Shown: positions 38,656 through 51,696 of the stretch, piece after piece
How the letters are laid out: each line of letters opens with the position of its first letter
Numbering within the stretch: position 1 is the first letter of the stretch
Assembly: GCA_938041955.1 (NCBI GenBank)
Contig: CALISD010000014.1
Coordinates: 1 to 64,000 of the forward strand
Reading direction: 5' to 3'
Length of the DNA stretch: 64,000 nucleotides
Source: an uncultured Granulosicoccaceae bacterium
Lineage (GTDB): Bacteria > Pseudomonadota > Gammaproteobacteria > Granulosicoccales > Granulosicoccaceae
Notes under the pieces: generated by a model
Database searches by the model: none
Told to the model about the DNA's origin: nothing
The model's input: only the letters and a program-made list of their open reading frames with translations
Program-made: the position numbers and the translations under genes

Positions 38656-39165
38656 GTGAGTAAAACGAATCACACACTGGAATCGTTTGCGCCGGTATTG
38701 CCGGATAACGCCGAGCTTTTGATTTTAGGGTCAATGCCGGGTGTAGCCTCCCTGCAAGCGAATCAATATTATGCACACCCTCGAAATGGATTCTGGAAAA
38801 TCCTGCAAGCCATCTACGGGGGCGGCATTAATTCGTATGAAGAGCGCCTTGCTTTGCTACATATTCAACGAATCGGTGTTTGGGACACACTAAAACACTG
38901 CGAAAGACCCGGAAGTCTCGACTCAGCAATCGCATCAGGCTCTGTCATATGCAATGACTTCAACGATCTACTGGCAAAATGCCCCACTATCAAACTCATC
39001 GCATTTAATGGCAAAGCCTCCGAAAAATGGTTTCGTAAGCTGGTCCTGCCTGAACTACAACATTCATTGACTCTGGCGAGTCTGCCCTCCTCCAGCCCGG
39101 CTATGGCGTCTCTGACTATCGATGAAAAAACCGCACAATGGCGCCAGGCGCTCAGCACCGTATGA
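38656..39165 (+). CDS. Uracil-DNA glycosylase superfamily, deoxyinosine/hypoxanthine glycosylase type
   Basis: The 169-residue DNA glycosylase has the active-site start LILGSMPGVASL (residues 21-32), the conserved YYAHPRNGFW segment, an AFNGKASEKWF motif, and the late SLPSSSPAMAS block in place of the usual HPSP-type loop. These are features of the family-6 UDG-like enzymes that excise hypoxanthine from deaminated adenine. It starts at GTG 38656. It lies 39 nt after the MoxR locus on the same strand, but a functional link is not evident. Confidence 0.82.
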   Translation: MSKTNHTLESFAPVLPDNAELLILGSMPGVASLQANQYYAHPRNGFWKILQAIYGGGINSYEERLALLHIQRIGVWDTLKHCERPGSLDSAIASGSVICNDFNDLLAKCPTIKLIAFNGKASEKWFRKLVLPELQHSLTLASLPSSSPAMASLTIDEKTAQWRQALSTV

Positions 39166-39272
39166 AAAAACCGAATTTCAAAGGTCACAGGGTCATGTAA
39201 TTGTACTTCAACCGACAAATGGTATAGAACTGGCACGTGTAGTGGATTCACAGCACGCAACCCTGTTTTTTC

Positions 39273-41165
39273 ATGCTCTTGCCTTTTAGATCACTCATTA
39301 ATCACCGATCGATGTTGCTCCTGCTGCTAGTAATGCTATTGGCAAGCGCAGCAATCTTGCGGCTATTGTGGTACACGGAGCACCTCCACCAGGCGCGTTT
39401 AACGAATGCACACCAACAGTATCTGACAGCAAAAATATTACTCGAGAAAGGTACAGAGGAAAACGCCGCAGCTTTGTGGAAACTGCATTGGCAGGCGACA
39501 CAAAAACGCTTCGAAACCTACACAAACAAAGAGCATTGGCCACGCCTGCACATGTTGTATTTTGAGGCGCCATATCAACTACACAGCAGAATCGAGAAGA
39601 TTGGCGGCAGATCGACCAGTTCCATTGGCCCGCCAGAGCAACCGGTCGCAAATAATTTGCTGCTTCATGGCTTAAGCGCGGTAGTTGAAGAATTAGACAC
39701 GCAAAACTATCAGACTTCAAAACGACTCAGGCTGGCTGCTGTGTGTATATTGCCTGCGCTGTTATTGTGGTTGATCCTCTATCATTTCTTTATCTACCAA
39801 CCCATGCGCGCTGATTCCAGGCGCGCAAAAGACGAACTGGAGTTTAAAAATGATCAGCTGGACTCCCTCACCTATAGCGATCAACTGACTGACACCGCTA
39901 ACAGAAAGGCTATCACCCAATTCCTGTCGGACTACGAAGAAAATGAAAACCATAGCGATGAATTTATCGCTCTGGCCATAGTTGATCTCGACTACTTCCA
40001 ACAGATAAACGATGTGTTCGGCTACTTTGCAGGCGACGCTGTACTAAAAGAAGTTGCCGCAAGAATAAATCAGGAGCTTAGAGATGGCGATCAGCTTGGT
40101 AGAATCGACTCCGATCGTTTTGCTATTGTATTGTGTGATTTAACAGCCCCGAAAAACGCCGAACTCATAATAGACCGCATACAGAGGGCGATTGAGCAAC
40201 CTCTACACTACAAGCAAAATACACTCAACGTAACCTGCACTGTCGGTGCAACAGTTCAGCAATCCAACGCCATCGAAATTGCCGAGTTGTTTAAACTCAG
40301 CGATGAGGCGTTGCTGCAAGCCAAACAGAATAGAAGAGGATCCGTGTTCCTGCTGTCAGACAAACAGCAGCAAGCGCTATCAAGACAAAGACAAATCATC
40401 AATACCATTAAAAACGCACCACCCGATGATATATTTGACCTTGCATTTCAGCCCATCGTAAATTTAGACACCCGCAAGATCGCAAGTTGCGAGTGTTTGC
40501 TGCGCTGGAAGGGAACGCAACCAGAGGATGTCGCCGCCACAGAGCTGGTACCTATTCTCGAGATGTTTGGCGATATAAACCAGGTCGGGCTATGGGTTTT
40601 AAAAACCAGTATGCAGCAATTAAAAACCTGGCAATCAAAGTATGCTATCGATGATCTCGTGATGTCGGTAAATATTTCGGCAAGACAACTCGAGACAGAA
40701 GATTTTTCACAGCAAATTGCAACGATTGCCAGAGAAATGGATCTGGACCCGCAATGCGTCTCATTGGAATTAACTGAAACAGTGGCAATCAAACACCTTG
40801 AAGCCGGACGGCATCAATTAGCCCAACTCAAAAATCATGGATTTAATGTTTCGCTTGACGACTTCGGAACCGGCTATTCATCGCTACAGTACTTAAAACA
40901 GATCCCTGCAACCTCAGTCAAGATAGACCAGTCATTCGTTCAGGAGATGCTGAAGGACGAACGCGACATGGCAATCGTTAAAGCAGCAATCAACATCGCC
41001 ACCGCCATCGGCCTGAAAGCAATAGCAGAAGGCATTGATACCGATGAACAAGCAGACTGCCTGCAATCCCTGGGCTGCCAATTCGGCCAGGGCTATTTAT
41101 TCGCCAAGGCATTAACAGCGCCTGAGTTCGAAAGCCAGCTCATTCTCCGTGGCAACACGGGGTAG
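39273..41165 (+). CDS. Membrane GGDEF/EAL protein with degenerate GGDEF and intact EAL
   Basis: The 630-residue protein has two membrane helices (about residues 12-32 and 152-172) flanking a 120-residue periplasmic sensor. A GGDEF domain follows (about 195-355) in which the signature reads IDSDRF instead of GGDEF, so cyclase activity is unlikely. The EAL domain (about 380-620) keeps ECLLRW, SVNISARQL, ELTETVAI, SLDDFGTGYSSL, VKIDQSF and AIAEGID, so c-di-GMP phosphodiesterase activity is likely. The GGDEF part may act as a GTP-binding or regulatory domain. It is monocistronic, and the sensed signal is unknown. Confidence 0.9.
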   Translation: MLLPFRSLINHRSMLLLLLVMLLASAAILRLLWYTEHLHQARLTNAHQQYLTAKILLEKGTEENAAALWKLHWQATQKRFETYTNKEHWPRLHMLYFEAPYQLHSRIEKIGGRSTSSIGPPEQPVANNLLLHGLSAVVEELDTQNYQTSKRLRLAAVCILPALLLWLILYHFFIYQPMRADSRRAKDELEFKNDQLDSLTYSDQLTDTANRKAITQFLSDYEENENHSDEFIALAIVDLDYFQQINDVFGYFAGDAVLKEVAARINQELRDGDQLGRIDSDRFAIVLCDLTAPKNAELIIDRIQRAIEQPLHYKQNTLNVTCTVGATVQQSNAIEIAELFKLSDEALLQAKQNRRGSVFLLSDKQQQALSRQRQIINTIKNAPPDDIFDLAFQPIVNLDTRKIASCECLLRWKGTQPEDVAATELVPILEMFGDINQVGLWVLKTSMQQLKTWQSKYAIDDLVMSVNISARQLETEDFSQQIATIAREMDLDPQCVSLELTETVAIKHLEAGRHQLAQLKNHGFNVSLDDFGTGYSSLQYLKQIPATSVKIDQSFVQEMLKDERDMAIVKAAINIATAIGLKAIAEGIDTDEQADCLQSLGCQFGQGYLFAKALTAPEFESQLILRGNTG

Positions 41166-41525
41166 CACCATTCGTCTCTTCAAGTAACATAATCGTTACG
41201 TATTCAGCCGGTTACCCTAGACCCAATGTATTAGTTTTTAACATCGCAGGGAAGGCTAACGCGCGCTAAACAATGCTACAATTCTCGGCATCATCGGAGT
41301 TAAAAACGCTCTGCGCACTTGCTCAACAGCCTGTCAGGTCATGACTGGCATTCGGGTAAGAGCCACCAGCGGAATAACTAGCTGGCATGCTTGGCTATCA
41401 CCGCTCCGCATCACTTAATTAGCAATGTCCACTGCACTGCGGCGTACGTTTTCACCTCAAGTTAGGCCACAGCAGCAGACAGTAATAATGGGTAACACCG
41501 CACTAACCACTCAGGGGTTTTATAT
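41166..41525. other. 360-bp intergenic region without a recognised feature
   Basis: I find no gene, RNA structure or strong repeat between the GGDEF/EAL gene and the DUF937 gene. A good AGGGG ribosome binding site lies just before the next start, so at least a promoter must be in this region, but no convincing -35/-10 pair could be chosen. Confidence 0.4.
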
Positions 41526-43490
41526 ATGTCATTTAATATCATGGATATGGTAAAAGGTCAGATCAGTGATCAGCTGATCGGCCAGATTGGAGGCTTACTA
41601 GGCGAGAGCCCGGATAAAGCACGAAACGCAATAGACAGCGCAGTGCCAACCTTGTTAGCAGGGATTGGCGAGTCAGCCCAGAATGCCAATGGCGCTGATA
41701 CATTGTTCAATCTTGTTAATCGACAAGATGACAACATCGTCGATAACATCGGCGCAATGATTGGCAGCAATCAATCTTCTGAATTAATAGAATCCGGCAC
41801 ACGCGGGCTTGGCTCAATGCTTGGCAACAAAGGTGTCACCAGCATGATCTCCGGTTTGTCCGGCCACACTGGTCTTGGTAAAGGATCAGCCGGTTCATTA
41901 CTTGGCATGCTGACACCAATGGTAATGGGCCAACTAAAACGAAAAGCGGGTTCCGACGGTCTGAACGCAAGTGGCCTGGCGAGCATGCTCAAGAGCCAGG
42001 GCAGCAACATTTCGGCTTCCATGCCAGCAGGCATGCTTAAGCAGCTCGAAGCAGCAGGTTTTGGTGAAAGCGACGTCTCAATGGGCGCTCCTACCGGCGG
42101 TGGTTACTCTACTGCTGGCGTAACGGCAGGCGTAGCTGCTGCTGGTGCTGGTGTCGCTGCAGCAGCAGGGTCAGTGAGTCGCGGTGCTGGCAATGTAGCC
42201 TCTGGTGCTGCCGATGCCGCACGCGGTGCAGCAAGCAGCGTGTCTCACACAGCCAGTAATGTCGCAGGATCAGCAGCCGGTGCTGCAGGAAGTGCCGCTC
42301 GAGGTGTTTCTGGTGCTGCAAGCGGTGCGGTTGACGCAGGTAGAAATGCTGCTGATGCAGCCGGTCGAGGCGTCAGTCATGTTGCAGGAAGTGCTGCTGA
42401 CGCCGCCGGCAATGCCGGACGCACAGTATCCGGTGCCGCTGGTAGCGCAGTTGATGCAACTCGCTCAGCAGCCTCAGGCGCGGTCGATGCAACACGTGGT
42501 GCCGCTGGATCAGCTGCAAACGCCGCGGGTAATGCAGGCCGCGCTGTCACAGGTGCCGCTAGTGGTGCGGTTAGTGGCGCAGCTGACGCAACCCGTTCAG
42601 CAGCGTCAGGCGCGGCAGACACTGCCCGCAACGCTGCAAGCTCGGTAGGCAACGTCGCAGATCGCGCAACAGATACAGCACGTAACGCTGCAAGTTCAGC
42701 CGGTCGAGCAGTAGACAGAGGCGTAGATGCTGCAGGAAACAAAGTGGGTGGCGCTGTTGACAGCACCAGACAGGCTGCAAGCAACACTACACGGTCAGTA
42801 AAAGATACAACTCACAGTGCTACTCGCGATGCGAATACAAGAGTTGATTCGGCTCGAGGCAGCATCGAAGCTCCACGCAAAAGCGGTGGTTTCTGGAAGT
42901 GGTTAATTCCACTTCTGATCGCTGCAGCAGCGTGGTTTGGTTTTAAACAAATGGGAACCAAAGACGTTGATGTCTCAGGTACTGTTGGCGACGTAACCGA
43001 ATCTGCAACTGGTGTTGCAGGCGATGCAGTTGATGCGACTAAAGACGCAGCCGCAGGCGCTGTTGATGCAACCAAAGATGCAACAGCCGGCGCTGTTGAC
43101 GCAACCAAAGATGCAGCAGCTGGTGCCGTTGACGCAACCCAAGACGCAGCGACCAGTGCGGTAGATGCGACATCAGGTGCAGTCACCATGCCTTCAATGG
43201 AAATGCCTGAAATGCCTGGTCTGCCTGAAGGTATGAGCGAAGAGCTTAGCGGTGCCTTCTCTGGTGCTACCACTGCACTGGGAAGCATCACTGATGTAGA
43301 TTCTGCAAAAGCAGCACTTCCATCACTTGATGGACTAACAGGCATCATGGACAAAGTACCTGAAGCAGCCCGTGGCCCGCTGAGTGGCATGGTCGGTAAC
43401 CTCACACCTATGCTCGATAAAGCCAGTGCAATCCCCGGTGTCGGAGACGTATTGGCACCGGCATTGGAGAAGCTGAAAGGCTTCATGTAA
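41526..43490 (+). CDS. DUF937 protein with Ala-rich LEA-like repeats and a membrane helix
   Basis: The 654-residue protein has a DUF937 (YidB-like) N-terminus of about 170 residues (SDQLIGQIGGLLGESPDKA). A region of about 270 Ala/Gly-rich residues with irregular 11-residue units (GAVDATRSAAS-like, about 195-445) follows. Then come one membrane helix (WLIPLLIAAAAWFGF, about 458-472), a second block of exact 11-residue units AVDATKDAAAG (about 501-553), and a short C-terminal domain. The 11-residue units resemble group-3 LEA proteins, which protect cells against drying or osmotic stress. The function is inferred from this resemblance. A terminator lies at 43520-43547. Confidence 0.75.
   Translation: MSFNIMDMVKGQISDQLIGQIGGLLGESPDKARNAIDSAVPTLLAGIGESAQNANGADTLFNLVNRQDDNIVDNIGAMIGSNQSSELIESGTRGLGSMLGNKGVTSMISGLSGHTGLGKGSAGSLLGMLTPMVMGQLKRKAGSDGLNASGLASMLKSQGSNISASMPAGMLKQLEAAGFGESDVSMGAPTGGGYSTAGVTAGVAAAGAGVAAAAGSVSRGAGNVASGAADAARGAASSVSHTASNVAGSAAGAAGSAARGVSGAASGAVDAGRNAADAAGRGVSHVAGSAADAAGNAGRTVSGAAGSAVDATRSAASGAVDATRGAAGSAANAAGNAGRAVTGAASGAVSGAADATRSAASGAADTARNAASSVGNVADRATDTARNAASSAGRAVDRGVDAAGNKVGGAVDSTRQAASNTTRSVKDTTHSATRDANTRVDSARGSIEAPRKSGGFWKWLIPLLIAAAAWFGFKQMGTKDVDVSGTVGDVTESATGVAGDAVDATKDAAAGAVDATKDATAGAVDATKDAAAGAVDATQDAATSAVDATSGAVTMPSMEMPEMPGLPEGMSEELSGAFSGATTALGSITDVDSAKAALPSLDGLTGIMDKVPEAARGPLSGMVGNLTPMLDKASAIPGVGDVLAPALEKLKGFM
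43026..43184 (+). repeat. 33-bp tandem repeats encoding 11-residue LEA-like units
   Basis: Four full units and one shortened unit encode AVDATKDAAAG, AVDATKDATAG, AVDATKDAAAG, AVDATQDAATS and AVDATSGAV. The nucleotide copies are similar but not identical, with mainly third-position changes, so the array is under selection for the peptide and is not recently amplified. Confidence 0.85.
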
Positions 43491-43519
43491 TTCCAAAGCT
43501 GCATAAGTAAGTAGTATTG

Positions 43520-43547
43520 AAGGCGGGGTTTTACCCCGCCTTTTTTT
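43520..43547 (+). terminator. Rho-independent terminator of the DUF937 gene
   Basis: AAGGCGGGG (43520-43528), a 5-nt loop and CCCCGCCTT (43534-43542) form a strong GC-rich stem, followed by a run of Ts (43541-43547). It is 29 nt after the stop of the DUF937 gene on the plus strand. The T-run is only on this strand, so it serves that gene. Confidence 0.93.
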
Positions 43548-43645
43548 CGTTTTATTGAGGGCTCAACCGTAATTCGCAGTGCCAGAGAATGGTGTAAACA
43601 CAACATGGTGTGTTGCACTCATTGAGCTGACGGCAAATGCGAGAA

Positions 43646-44119
43646 CTACAAATTAACGACCGTCACCACAGCATGCGCAGCAATCCCCTCTTCCCTGCCG
43701 GTAAAACCCAGTTTTTCACTGGTCGTTGCTTTGACGTTAACCCGCTCTTTTGAAATACCAAGATCTTCGGCCAACGTCACACACATTTGATCTATAAAAT
43801 TTGCCAGCTTGGGTCGCTCTGCCACGATCGTAACATCTGCATTGTTGCAAACCATACCGCGCTCTGCGACCAACTCCACTACCCGACGCAGTAATATGCG
43901 GCTATCTATACCTTTGAAAGCATCATCAGTATCGGGAAAGTGGCGGCCGATATCACCAAGAGCACACGCACCAAGTAGTGCATCACACAACGCATGGATC
44001 GCTACATCGCCATCGCTGTGAGCCTTGAAGCCTTTACTATGTGGAACATCAACACCACACAGCCGCACCCACTCTCCCTCACAGAAAGCATGCACGTCAT
44101 AACCATGTCCTATACGCAT
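43646..44119 (-). CDS. ispF: 2-C-methyl-D-erythritol 2,4-cyclodiphosphate synthase IspF
   Basis: IspF catalyses the cyclisation step of the MEP isoprenoid pathway. The 157-residue protein has the metal-binding start [11 protein letters not shown] (Asp/His ligands), [35 protein letters not shown], and a late [19 protein letters not shown] loop, all hallmarks of the family. It is the last gene of the block and lies 26 nt after ispD, as usual for this pair. Confidence 0.96.
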   Translation of the reverse strand: MRIGHGYDVHAFCEGEWVRLCGVDVPHSKGFKAHSDGDVAIHALCDALLGACALGDIGRHFPDTDDAFKGIDSRILLRRVVELVAERGMVCNNADVTIVAERPKLANFIDQMCVTLAEDLGISKERVNVKATTSEKLGFTGREEGIAAHAVVTVVNL

Positions 44120-44145
44120 TATTTACTTCCGATAATTGTGCAGGT

Positions 44146-44931
44146 TTAACTTTCCCGGGCCTGTGCGGCAAGGTATTGCTTTGCCAATATCAGGTCAGTG
44201 GCTGTAGTTATTTTAATATTGTCAGCCTGACATTCGATCAGCCTGGGCTCGTAGCCTGCATGCTCCATAGCCGAAGCCTCATCAGTTATAGTGACACCAT
44301 CAGCCAATGCTGTATTCATTGCATTAAGTAATTCATTGACATGAAATAACTGCGGTGTCGCTGCACGCCATAAAGACTCGCGATCCACCGTTCGCTTTAC
44401 CCGACCCTCTCTACTTGCAAGCTTGATCGTATCGCTTACCGGCATCGCGAGCAGCCCGCCATTGGCGTCACCATCAACTTCACCGATCAGCTCGTGGATA
44501 TCGCTTACTCTGACACATGGCCTCGCGGCATCGTGCACCAATACACTGGCATTATCCGCAGCAATCTCTTTCAGACAGTGAAGACCATTTTGAACCGACT
44601 CGGCTCGACTGGCACCACCAACACATGTCACTACCTTCGATCGAAGTAGCTCCATCTGCTCTACGGTGGCTTCATCACAATACAGCCACCTGTCTTTATT
44701 GTTAATGCTCGCTGCGTCTAACACAACCACAATTTTTACTATTGACTCTACCAGCAACAATCGATTGATCGTCTGATTTAATACAGTGCCATCACCGAGT
44801 TCAATATACTGCTTCGGGATCGTGTTATTCATACGACGACCGATACCTGCAGCAGGTATCACAGCGTACAACTCTTGAGTACTTGTCGCTTTGTTATTGC
44901 CAGCTTCATCCGCGACGCGGGAGGCACTCAT
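44146..44931 (-). CDS. ispD: 2-C-methyl-D-erythritol 4-phosphate cytidylyltransferase IspD
   Basis: IspD joins CTP to MEP in the non-mevalonate isoprenoid pathway. The 261-residue product has VIPAAGIGRRMNNTIPKQYIEL (CTP loop, about residues 24-45, with PKQY), VHDAARPCV and VSDTIKLA, then the C-terminal TDEASAMEHAG block. About 20 residues precede the family start (from MSASRVADEAG), so the true start could be further in. The first codon overlaps the ftsB stop by 4 nt (ATGA). Confidence 0.95.
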   Translation of the reverse strand: MSASRVADEAGNNKATSTQELYAVIPAAGIGRRMNNTIPKQYIELGDGTVLNQTINRLLLVESIVKIVVVLDAASINNKDRWLYCDEATVEQMELLRSKVVTCVGGASRAESVQNGLHCLKEIAADNASVLVHDAARPCVRVSDIHELIGEVDGDANGGLLAMPVSDTIKLASREGRVKRTVDRESLWRAATPQLFHVNELLNAMNTALADGVTITDEASAMEHAGYEPRLIECQADNIKITTATDLILAKQYLAAQARES

Positions 44932-45281
44932 TGTATCTGCTGGTCTCGCTTTTCTTTATTCGCTACTCGAGCGAGATTGTCACTTTCAAGGGCAGGTCCA
45001 ACATCAACCTTTTCACCGACAAACTGGTAAAAGGTTTCGCCTTTTCCGATCATGCCTAACTCCGAACGCGCACGAGCTTCTATCTCTCCGAGGCCGTCCT
45101 CAAGATCCTTCACTTCAGCGCGTAGCGCGCTGTTGATGTCTTGTTGATCTTCAAGCTTTGAGCTCAGTGCTTTAATTTCTGATTGGTACTGGCGTACTTC
45201 ACGCACGCCACCGTCACCGGCCCAAAGGCGAACCTGCAAGATAACAAACATTACCGCTAATACTGTAATCAGTAATTTCAA
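44928..45281 (-). CDS. ftsB: Cell division protein FtsB
   Basis: FtsB is a bitopic inner-membrane protein of the divisome and forms FtsQBL with FtsQ and FtsL. The 117-residue product has one N-terminal helix (LLITVLAVMFVILQVRLW), then a coiled coil (about residues 27-75) and a C-terminal EIEARARSELGMIGKGETFYQFVG segment as in the family. The C-terminal tail is about 15 residues longer than in E. coli. It lies between eno and ispD, the order common in gammaproteobacteria. Confidence 0.93.
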   Translation of the reverse strand: MKLLITVLAVMFVILQVRLWAGDGGVREVRQYQSEIKALSSKLEDQQDINSALRAEVKDLEDGLGEIEARARSELGMIGKGETFYQFVGEKVDVGPALESDNLARVANKEKRDQQIQ

Positions 45282-45332
45282 CTATGAGCTCCCGATGACC
45301 AACTGAGCAATACCATTACGTCAACCGCTGCC

Positions 45333-49147
<3,815 letters not shown>

Positions 49148-49366
49148 CTAGAATTGATGTGGAAGAGGTAGTACAAGATGGGGTTGCAGGTTACCAGAAG
49201 CGCCCAAATCGGACAATGATCATCATTGGCACTTTAGTGTTACATCAATGAATCAGCTCAGTTAATTCAGTGGATTATTAGCCGTTTAATGACCAATAAC
49301 GACAGCCTGCCGCCTTTATTACGCTCATTACCAAATGGCTACAATAAAACGCTTGCAAAACACACC

Positions 49367-50665
49367 CTAAAGGGAGGCTTCAGAACCGCAAATATCCACC
49401 AGCTTTCCTTCTTTATACACGAACGCCAGACGCGCGCGCTGCCAGGGCGGACAGCCCCTCTGTTGCAATAGTGATTTCACCGCCACGCTGTGCGCTGCCC
49501 CCGGCGCCCGCCAGCGCTCACCACCTCGACGATTCCTCACCACCAGAATATCATCCAGGTAAGAGCGAAGATTGGGATGCTCAGCCGCCACCAGGTGCCA
49601 ATCGAGTTCAGGGATATACAACGGTTCATTCGCGTTGCTCCAGTGGTATTCAAAATCGACCACCGGTTCAAATGACTCTCGCGGGCCGATAAATATTTCA
49701 TCTCGATAGCGGGCAACAGACGCGGCCCCGAAACTGACCCGACCATGACTTTCTGCACCGGCCTCTAAAAGATCTGAGACTATTTGATCCAGTTGCACCT
49801 GTGACGGCGCTAAAAAACCCTGTGACTTGACCCAGTAACGCAAGGCATTGCGCCGCCTCGCAGGTGACAAGCTATTGATCTTAGGCAGCGATAACTTTGA
49901 TTGGTTTTCATCACCGGCCAGATCAATTGCCGCGAGATCATTGGCAAGGTTGGCCGCCTCAGCAGCGTGAGCGGCACTGCGTGAAAGTCGGTGCGCAATC
50001 TGTGGCCAACGCCCACCGATAAGCGGCATAACCTGATGACGAACAAAATTGCGATCATAACGCGTGTCTTGATTACTTGGATCCTCACACCAGCCAAGCG
50101 AAAGACTTTGTGCATATTGCACAATCGCGTCACGTGACACAGACAACAGCGGCCGCAGCAAATACCCGTCACCAAACACCCGGCGCTCAGGCATTGAGGC
50201 AAGTCCTGACACCCCGGCTCCTCTAAACAGCTGTAATAGTAGCGTTTCCGCCTGATCATCTGCATGGTGGGCGGTGCAAAGATATTCACCAGCACTCAGA
50301 TTTTCTTCGAAAGCTGCATAGCGAGCATCGCGCGCAGCCGCTTCCGGGCTTAATCCGGAGTCGAGATCTACTGCTACTTTAATGACTTGAAACTCGATAT
50401 TGTGCGTGTCACACAGGCACGCACATTGGACGCCCCATTCAGGGCTTTGCGATTGCAAGCCATGATCAATATAGATAGCCCGCACCGTGCCGGAGTGGGT
50501 TTCTCGCCACTGCGCCGCAAGGGACAAAAGTACAACTGAATCAACACCGCCACTGAGCGCAACGACCACATCGGACTTTACGCTTTCGTGTTCGGTTAAG
50601 CGGTTGATTGATGCATTGAACTGCGCACCAAGCGAAGCGCTGTTATTACGCTTCTTTGAATTCAC
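49367..50665 (-). CDS. tilS: tRNA(Ile)-lysidine synthetase TilS
   Basis: TilS modifies C34 of the AUA-reading tRNA-Ile to lysidine, which is essential for decoding. The 432-residue protein has the N-type PP-loop ATP motif [14 protein letters not shown] (about residues 33-46), [32 protein letters not shown] and the C-terminal domain (ERWRAPGA-type segment). The start lies within the accA 3' end (20-bp overlap), so the genes are closely coupled. A 228-nt gap separates it from pyrG. Confidence 0.94.
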   Translation of the reverse strand: MNSKKRNNSASLGAQFNASINRLTEHESVKSDVVVALSGGVDSVVLLSLAAQWRETHSGTVRAIYIDHGLQSQSPEWGVQCACLCDTHNIEFQVIKVAVDLDSGLSPEAAARDARYAAFEENLSAGEYLCTAHHADDQAETLLLQLFRGAGVSGLASMPERRVFGDGYLLRPLLSVSRDAIVQYAQSLSLGWCEDPSNQDTRYDRNFVRHQVMPLIGGRWPQIAHRLSRSAAHAAEAANLANDLAAIDLAGDENQSKLSLPKINSLSPARRRNALRYWVKSQGFLAPSQVQLDQIVSDLLEAGAESHGRVSFGAASVARYRDEIFIGPRESFEPVVDFEYHWSNANEPLYIPELDWHLVAAEHPNLRSYLDDILVVRNRRGGERWRAPGAAHSVAVKSLLQQRGCPPWQRARLAFVYKEGKLVDICGSEASL

Positions 50666-51605
50666 CGAAACTGCGCAATCTTTCAGTGCGCTGGCGAATC
50701 AGATCATCAAACAGCATGGACGACAACTGGCTCAAATCTTCCACCAGCGCTTCCTGAAGTGACGCCGCAGTGGCCACATGATCGCGGTGCGCACCGCCCA
50801 ACGGCTCCTGAATGATTCGGTCTATCAGGCCAAGCTTTTTTAAACGCTCAGTGGTAATGCCCATTGCCTCTGCGGCCTCTGGTGCTTTGTCAGCGCTTTT
50901 CCACAGTATTGATGCGCACCCCTCAGGGGAAATCACACTGTAAGTGCTGTACTGCATCATGTTGAGTCGATCACCCACACCAATCGCGAGTGCACCACCC
51001 GATCCGCCTTCGCCAATGACGGTGCATATAATTGGCGTACGTAAATCGGCCATGGTAATCAGGTTACGCGCTATTGCCTCACTCTGACCTCGCTCTTCTG
51101 CACCAATACCAGGGTAAGCGCCGGGTGTATCAATTAAAGTGATTAAAGGCAGGTGAAATTTTTCGGCAAACTTCATTACCCGCAACGCCTTGCGGTAGCC
51201 TTCCGGCTTTGGCATGCCGAAATTGCGGTGCAAATTGCCTTTGGTGTCTCTGCCCTTCTGATGCCCGATCACCGCGACCGCCTGGCCTCTCAGTCGACCG
51301 ACGCCTGCAATGATCGCCGGATCATCAGCAAAGGCTCTGTCACCGTGCATCTCTTCAAATTCAGTGAAGATTGCCTCGATATAATCGAGCGTAAAAGGAC
51401 GGTTGGGATGACGAGCAACCTGCGATACCTGCCACGGATCGAGCTTGGAGAAGATTGACGCGGTCAGCTTGTCGCACTTGGTCTGAAGCTTTGCAATGTC
51501 TTCAACCACATCAATATCAACATCGTCGCTGGCACTGCTTAGTTCTTCAATCTTTGCCTGAAGATCAGCGATAGGTTGTTCAAACGCCAAATAACTGGGA
51601 TTCAT
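50646..51605 (-). CDS. accA: Acetyl-CoA carboxylase carboxyltransferase subunit alpha
   Basis: AccA with AccD transfers carboxyl from biotin to acetyl-CoA for fatty-acid synthesis. The 319-residue protein begins [20 protein letters not shown] and has [36 protein letters not shown], the oxyanion-hole parts [20 protein letters not shown] and [17 protein letters not shown], and [19 protein letters not shown]. An AGGAT ribosome binding site precedes ATG 51605. It is in the order dnaE-accA-tilS seen in E. coli. Confidence 0.97.
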   Translation of the reverse strand: MNPSYLAFEQPIADLQAKIEELSSASDDVDIDVVEDIAKLQTKCDKLTASIFSKLDPWQVSQVARHPNRPFTLDYIEAIFTEFEEMHGDRAFADDPAIIAGVGRLRGQAVAVIGHQKGRDTKGNLHRNFGMPKPEGYRKALRVMKFAEKFHLPLITLIDTPGAYPGIGAEERGQSEAIARNLITMADLRTPIICTVIGEGGSGGALAIGVGDRLNMMQYSTYSVISPEGCASILWKSADKAPEAAEAMGITTERLKKLGLIDRIIQEPLGGAHRDHVATAASLQEALVEDLSQLSSMLFDDLIRQRTERLRSFGEFKEA

Positions 51606-51696
51606 TAATTATCCTGAGCCTAGCGGCCCAATCCTTCAGGTTCATTCAATCGGAAATACGTTCGGCGAGTATACCAAATCAGCGCGCATAGCTCGC

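Noticed and set aside
42109-42870. Ala-rich region of the DUF937 gene as a sequencing or assembly artefact
   Set aside because: The frame is open through the whole region, the units differ mostly at third positions, and the protein continues with a membrane helix and a C-terminal domain.
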